DNA of 64,000 nt, from assembly GCA_018857735.1 (NCBI GenBank), contig JABMCL010001132.1:262001-326000 (forward strand), read 5' to 3'. The position numbers and the translations under genes were made by a program. Source of the DNA: Alviniconcha marisindica (lineage: Eukaryota; Mollusca; Gastropoda; Provannidae). How positions within the stretch are numbered: the first letter of the stretch is position 1; every line of letters starts with the position of its first letter. Of this stretch, positions 24,064-30,000 are shown piece by piece. The notes under the pieces are model-generated. The model was not told the DNA's origin, did not search any database, and was given only the letters and a program-made list of their open reading frames with translations.

Positions 24064-27000
24064 GAGAGAGAGTGTGAGAGAGAGAGAGAGTGTGTGTGTG
24101 TGCTACAGTTGTTTGTTACAGTGGTATTTAATGTGTACATATGACTGTGAACCACAAGCCAGATTTCCTTTTGAAAATGTAGAAAGGACAATAACAGATT
24201 TTGATTCTGAAAAGCTGGATAAACTACATAAGTGGGCAGTTTTAAGCACTGTCATCATCACAGGTTGTTGTTGGATTTTTGTTGTTGTTGTAGTTGTTTT
24301 CTTTTCCCAAACTGAACACAATTAAGAACCCAGGTCTAAAGCAAGGAGGACAAAGAATGAGAAACCTAGAGTGAGTTGATGCTGACAGAAAGTGGCAGGG
24401 AGATGGACAAGGGTTCTTTGTGAACACAGCTCATGAGTCCCCTGTGTACAGCAGACAGCTTACAGATGGTGTGGTCTTTGGTCAACAGGTGCGTCGAGCT
24501 CTTGGGGACTTTGGTGTCCTGATCGCCATACTGGCCATGTCCTTGCTAGACTTCGCCATGAAGGACACTTACACCCAGGTGAGTGTACTTTCGCTGGGCA
24601 GGTGTCTGGTCACCTAGCATTCTGATCGCCACGCTGGCCATGTCCTTGCTAGACTTTGCCGTGAAGGACACTTACACACAGAGGTGAGTGTTCTCTTGCT
24701 GGGCAGGTGTGTGGAGACTTAGCATACTGGCATGTATCCTTGCTAATCTTCGCCATGAAGGACACAAATACACATGTGAGTAGTACTCAACAGGTGCATG
24801 GAGACTATGGTTGCTGATTGCCATAAGACCATGTCCTTGCTAGACATCACCATAAAGAACACTTAAAGGTGAGAGCTGTCAGACAGATGCAGGGAGACTT
24901 GGGTGTTCAGGTCACCATATTGGCCATGTTCTTGCTGAATGTCATATTAAAAGCCAGTCAGTTGGGTGAGATTCTGCACCTGGAAGGAAAAAGAGGTCTC
25001 ATCCTTGCCATGCATTGTTTCAATGTGTGTCGTGTCTGTTTATGTCTCCAAACTGGAGCATTTTCGCATCCAAGATGCTGGACTTTTTCCATGAGGAAAG
25101 CAGGCTGCAGGAACGTTACGCTTCCCAGCCTTGTCAGCTGACCTCTGGCCACCCTCTGACTGACAGATGAGCTTTAGCCAATCAGCACCTGCGTACAAAC
25201 ACACCATCGCAGACCAGCCCACAGGCTGTACAAGCACCACTGTAATATAAACAAAACACTCGCCTGTGCTGTTTTCAGAAATTATCGTCATGTGCCTTGG
25301 GTCTGTGCAGTTCAAAGCATGAATTCAGACCTGCATTAATGTATCAACTCTGCTTGTCTGAGTGGATGGGGATATCTGGCTAAAAGCGAGAGGTTGATTC
25401 TTTTCTTCATGCATGCTGCACCATGAAGCACACTTACAGGCAGGTGTGTCTTGCTGGACAGGTGCACCACACTGTGAAAGTACTGATTCAGCGATTGAGA
25501 GGCATGTGGAACTGCGTCAGAGCTAGAAATAGATTTAGAGTTAACGCATTTGCTACCCCTCTGTAACACTACAGAATCCTGTGTTGAGTGGATCAGTGAC
25601 TAGCTTCCTTCATGGGGTATGTATCTAAAAACTGTCTGACAGCCTGTAGAACGTCACGTGGTGTTTTTGAGGTTTTTATTGTTATTGTTTTGCCCGTGTT
25701 GTGGAATTCACACAGCTGATATCCTTGTGCAGAAACTGAACGTTCAGGACGACCTGGTCCCGACACAGCCCAGCAAGCGTGGCTGGTTCATCAACCCCAT
25801 GGGGATGAAGGAGCAGCTGCCGGTGTGGGTCATTTTTGCTTCCATCATTCCTGCCTTCCTCATCTTCATCCTCCTCTTCATGGAGGTGCAGATCACAGAG
25901 TAAGTACCCTGATTGCCAGGCAGGCCTTCGCTGTTGGTATATTCCAAACTGACCTAAATTGTCTGCAAAGATAGCGCCAGGGATTGGTAAATGTGTATGG
26001 TCTTATTATAAATGACTAATACACTGGACACCAAAAAAACGTAAAGAAACCCAGCTCAACCAGAAGCAGATAAGTGTCCGACATCTCATTTCTCACCATT
26101 TAGCTGTTATTCTGTTGTTTGAGTGTTGTTCTGTAGCTTGAAAAACAGGGCTTACCCCAAAAGTTTGCGTGTTGTGTTTTGTCCTGATAAATAACATTCT
26201 TGTTAAGCTTTCAAATATGTTTGGATCTAATACAACTCTGTTGTATGCCAGTCAACCCCCCACCCTCAGCCCTGCCCCCCTGCATGTCCCATCCCCAAAA
26301 TGTGAGGAAGAGCAAGTAATCCAGGCATTTTGGTTGTGACCAGAATATTTCAGGTCATAGGTAGCAAGCTGTGCAAAAACAGCGCCACCCCACAAATGAA
26401 AGCTAAAGCCAGGAGAGGGAGAGAGAGGCAATGTCCACTTTTAGCCCTGTTTGTTTGCGGTCCTCAGATAATAATAATAACTCTTATATAGTGCTATACC
26501 CCGTAAATATTTGCAAGCTCGCAGCACTGTACATTATCAACATCAAAATCCACTTGACAATAAAAAATAAAAAAACAAGTACTAGAAATGCATACATCAG
26601 TATCAATGTGACACAAAGCCAGGATGGTATGAGAATGTTTGTGTGCGTGTGTGTGTGGACGGAATGAACGTGAAGTGTGCACTACGTTGGCATATCCACA
26701 TCAGCTCATTCCTTACCGCGCCAGTGTATCCACACAAGCACACACACACATGCATGCACGCATTCACACACGCACAAGTGCACCCACCCACACACACACA
26801 CACACACACGCATCCTCAGATAATTGGAAGAAGCAAACCAATGGGGCTAAAAGTGGACATTGCAGAGAGAGAGAGAGTAACCCAAGGGCTGTCTGTTTTG
26901 ACCAGAATGATTCTGAACAAGAAGGAACGCAAGCTGCAGAAAGGCTCGGGGTTCCACGTGGACCAGTTCATCATGGGTCTGCTGACGTTTGTGTGCGCCC

Positions 27001-30000
27001 TCTTCGGCCTGCCGTGGATGTGTGCCGCCACCGTGCGAACCATGGCCCATGTGTCCGCCCTCAGTTCCTACAGTAAAACCCACGCTCCGGGAGAGAAACC
27101 CCACCTGATTGGAGTCAAGGAGCAGCGCATCACCAACTTTGCTGTGCATTTATTTATTGGTATGTTTTTCTTTGGCCTTCACATAGTGTTTTTGGTGCTG
27201 GATGATTCATTTCCTTGAGGTGCTAGACAGAGCACTGTGTTTTAATGCCCAGTCAACCGTGATAGTTATATTGGTGTGGAGTGCAGATTTATTTGGCTCA
27301 GTGGCAGCAGCTGCATCAAACTCCAAGAACTACAAGACATCAGTTCTAGTTTACAGCATCCTTCTTCCAACCACCACAACTGATTGCGCCATAGGTCTTA
27401 AGAAACTGTCAGCTAACAGACGCTTTTTTGTTGGTGCTCAAATGGCAGGAAGTTTATAACAGACAAATTATATCAGGTGTTTTCTTTTCTAACCGCCCAC
27501 GTTGCTTATGGCAGCACAAATAAAATCAAAGTTGTTTGAATCAGGATGGAACTTCTTTTTTATCAGGAGCAGATGTGCCTCCTGTTCACGTGCATCCTTG
27601 GACGCTATGTCGCTGCCACAGTCTTAGTATTACCCAAACCTTTCAGAGGGCGCTGACAGCATCAGTGGACAGCTACACAACAAGTGCCCCTTCAGTGGCA
27701 TAAGCAATTCTGGCAGAGTTTGGAGGAAGGTGCCAGAAAGCGATGCTCAAGAGAGTGCAGCAGCATATGTTTACCTTTAGGAATCACAGGTGGCCTAAAA
27801 GCACCCTGCATCTGCTTTGATCATGTTGCTGGGGTGACGTGATCGCATACTTTTTTTTGTGCCAAACTTCAAAGAGACTGAGACATGCATGCAGACAAAC
27901 CACAGCGCATGATGGTGCGAAGGCCCACTAACTGTCACTCGTGAAACTGTTAAAAATTCAAAATTCAATCGACAGGACAGATCTTAAGGTTTCTGATTTT
28001 GATCTCTTCTACCTGTTTGACAAAGTGTGTTTTGAGGTGGCTGGTTCTTTAGAGATAAAGCCCAATCACAGGATTGTGTAGTGTATATGACATACAGATC
28101 ATATATGATTGTACTTTCTCTTTACAGTTAGAGAGTGTGTTTATCATATACAGTGTTATACACAGTGGAAGGTGCATTTGTTGCTTGCAAAGCCTGAATG
28201 GTCCAGCTTCAGTTGAGAGCTATCATGCAATGTCAGCTGATAACGTATTGCAGCATTCTAGAAAAGGAGTGATCTGTTGGGTTAACCCTAAGCTATATTT
28301 AACTGGCTATTATTTGGTCATTTTGGGATTAGAATAAGATTAGCCAGCAGATTTGGGGGGGGGGGGGGGGAGAGAAGAAATAATGTTGCAGAAAAATAAT
28401 GACTAAAATAAAAATTCAAAAAAATAAAAGAAATAATGCAGCAGAGAAATGACTAAAATACAAAATTCATACCCCCCCCCCCCCCCCCCCAAAGAAAATA
28501 ATGTGATGGCTAAAAGGCATTTCTTTAGAGACACTTGTCTTCTACCGTAAAGTGGTGTAGGAGTAGGGTTTCCTTGGCTAATTGGCTCTCTCCACGTCTC
28601 ATTTCCTTCCCTCTCGGTTTGCAGGTTTGTCATTGACATTGGGTCCAGTTCTGCGTGCCATACCTGTCATGTCTCTGTTTGGTGTTTTCCTGTACCTGGG
28701 CGTGTCGTCCATGAGTGGTGTGCAGATGTTTGAGCGGATCAAGCTTCTGCTCATGCCTGTCAAGTACCACCCTTCTGTTGGATACGTCCGGCGGGTCAGT
28801 TCTTTGGAGATTTCTGTCGGTGTTTGGGTGGGTGGGCAGGTGGAATGGTTTGTTGGGTCTGTTGGGGTGTGCATGTGTGTGTGTATGTGTGCATGGGGAG
28901 TAATTGATGGGTGGGTAGGGGTGAATATTGCCTCTTGATTTGCATAAGAAAATCCTTGTTTTGTTTTTTTTGGTTTTGTTTTGTGTTGCTTTATTCTGCA
29001 TTACATCCAAATGTGTGTACTTATTGTTGGGTGTTTTTCTTTTGTTGTTTTTGAGTTGCTGTTCTTGTTTTTTGTGTTGTTGTTGCTGTTGTTTTGTGAG
29101 TGTGTGGTTGTTGTGGGTTTTTTTTTGGGGGGGGGGGGGAATTTTGATCAAATTGCTCACAGTTTTTTTGCTGTCAGTGTTTTGTTTCAGTTAATTATAT
29201 CCAGGATTCTTGTTAGAACAGAGGCTTGCTGATAACAGTTGTGCACGATGATCCAGTTCAGGCATAAAACAGTTGCATAAAATCAGACTCTTTTGCAAGA
29301 ATAAAGCTTTGTTGTCTCTATTGGGGGGGGGGGGGGGGGGGGGGGGTTCAGACTAATGACATTGTAATTTTGTCAGTTCATTCAGCCAGTATTTCACTTA
29401 GGTCATTCAGCTCTGTGCCTGTAAATTTACTGTTGCCTTCAAACTGTGTCTGAGCCCTGAAATCTCACAAGACGTTGTGTCCTGTTTGCATAAAAGTAAA
29501 AAATAAATAAGTGTGCTAATTTCTTTTTTCTCTTTTTCCATCAGTAATGACCTAACAGTAACAGGGGCTTTCGTGGTGAAGCCAGTTTTGGCCGAGGTGG
29601 CAAAGCAAGTTTTGGCCAAGATGGCAAAGCAAGTTTTGGCCCAGATGGCTAAGCCAATTTTGGCCAAGATGTCAAAGCAAGTTTTGGCCAAGATGGCAAA
29701 GCAAGTTTTGGCCAAGATGTCAAAGCAAGTTTAGGATGAAGCTTTTGCTAACAAGCACAGCAATTTTGATTCAGATATCACAGATCTGTGGTCACAGTCA
29801 AGTGAAACTTCATCACAAATGACCAGTGATGAATAAGCCTGTGGTGGGTGGGGGGTGGATGTAAGATATGAGCAATCCAATGAGGCTCTGCCCATGCAGT
29901 GCTGCAGACAAAAACTGGAGAGCTTTTGGTTCAGGGGAAGGTTTGCCCAGTGCTCTTGTAGGGATGTTAACTTCCATTTAATAATAGTAGTAGTAATACT

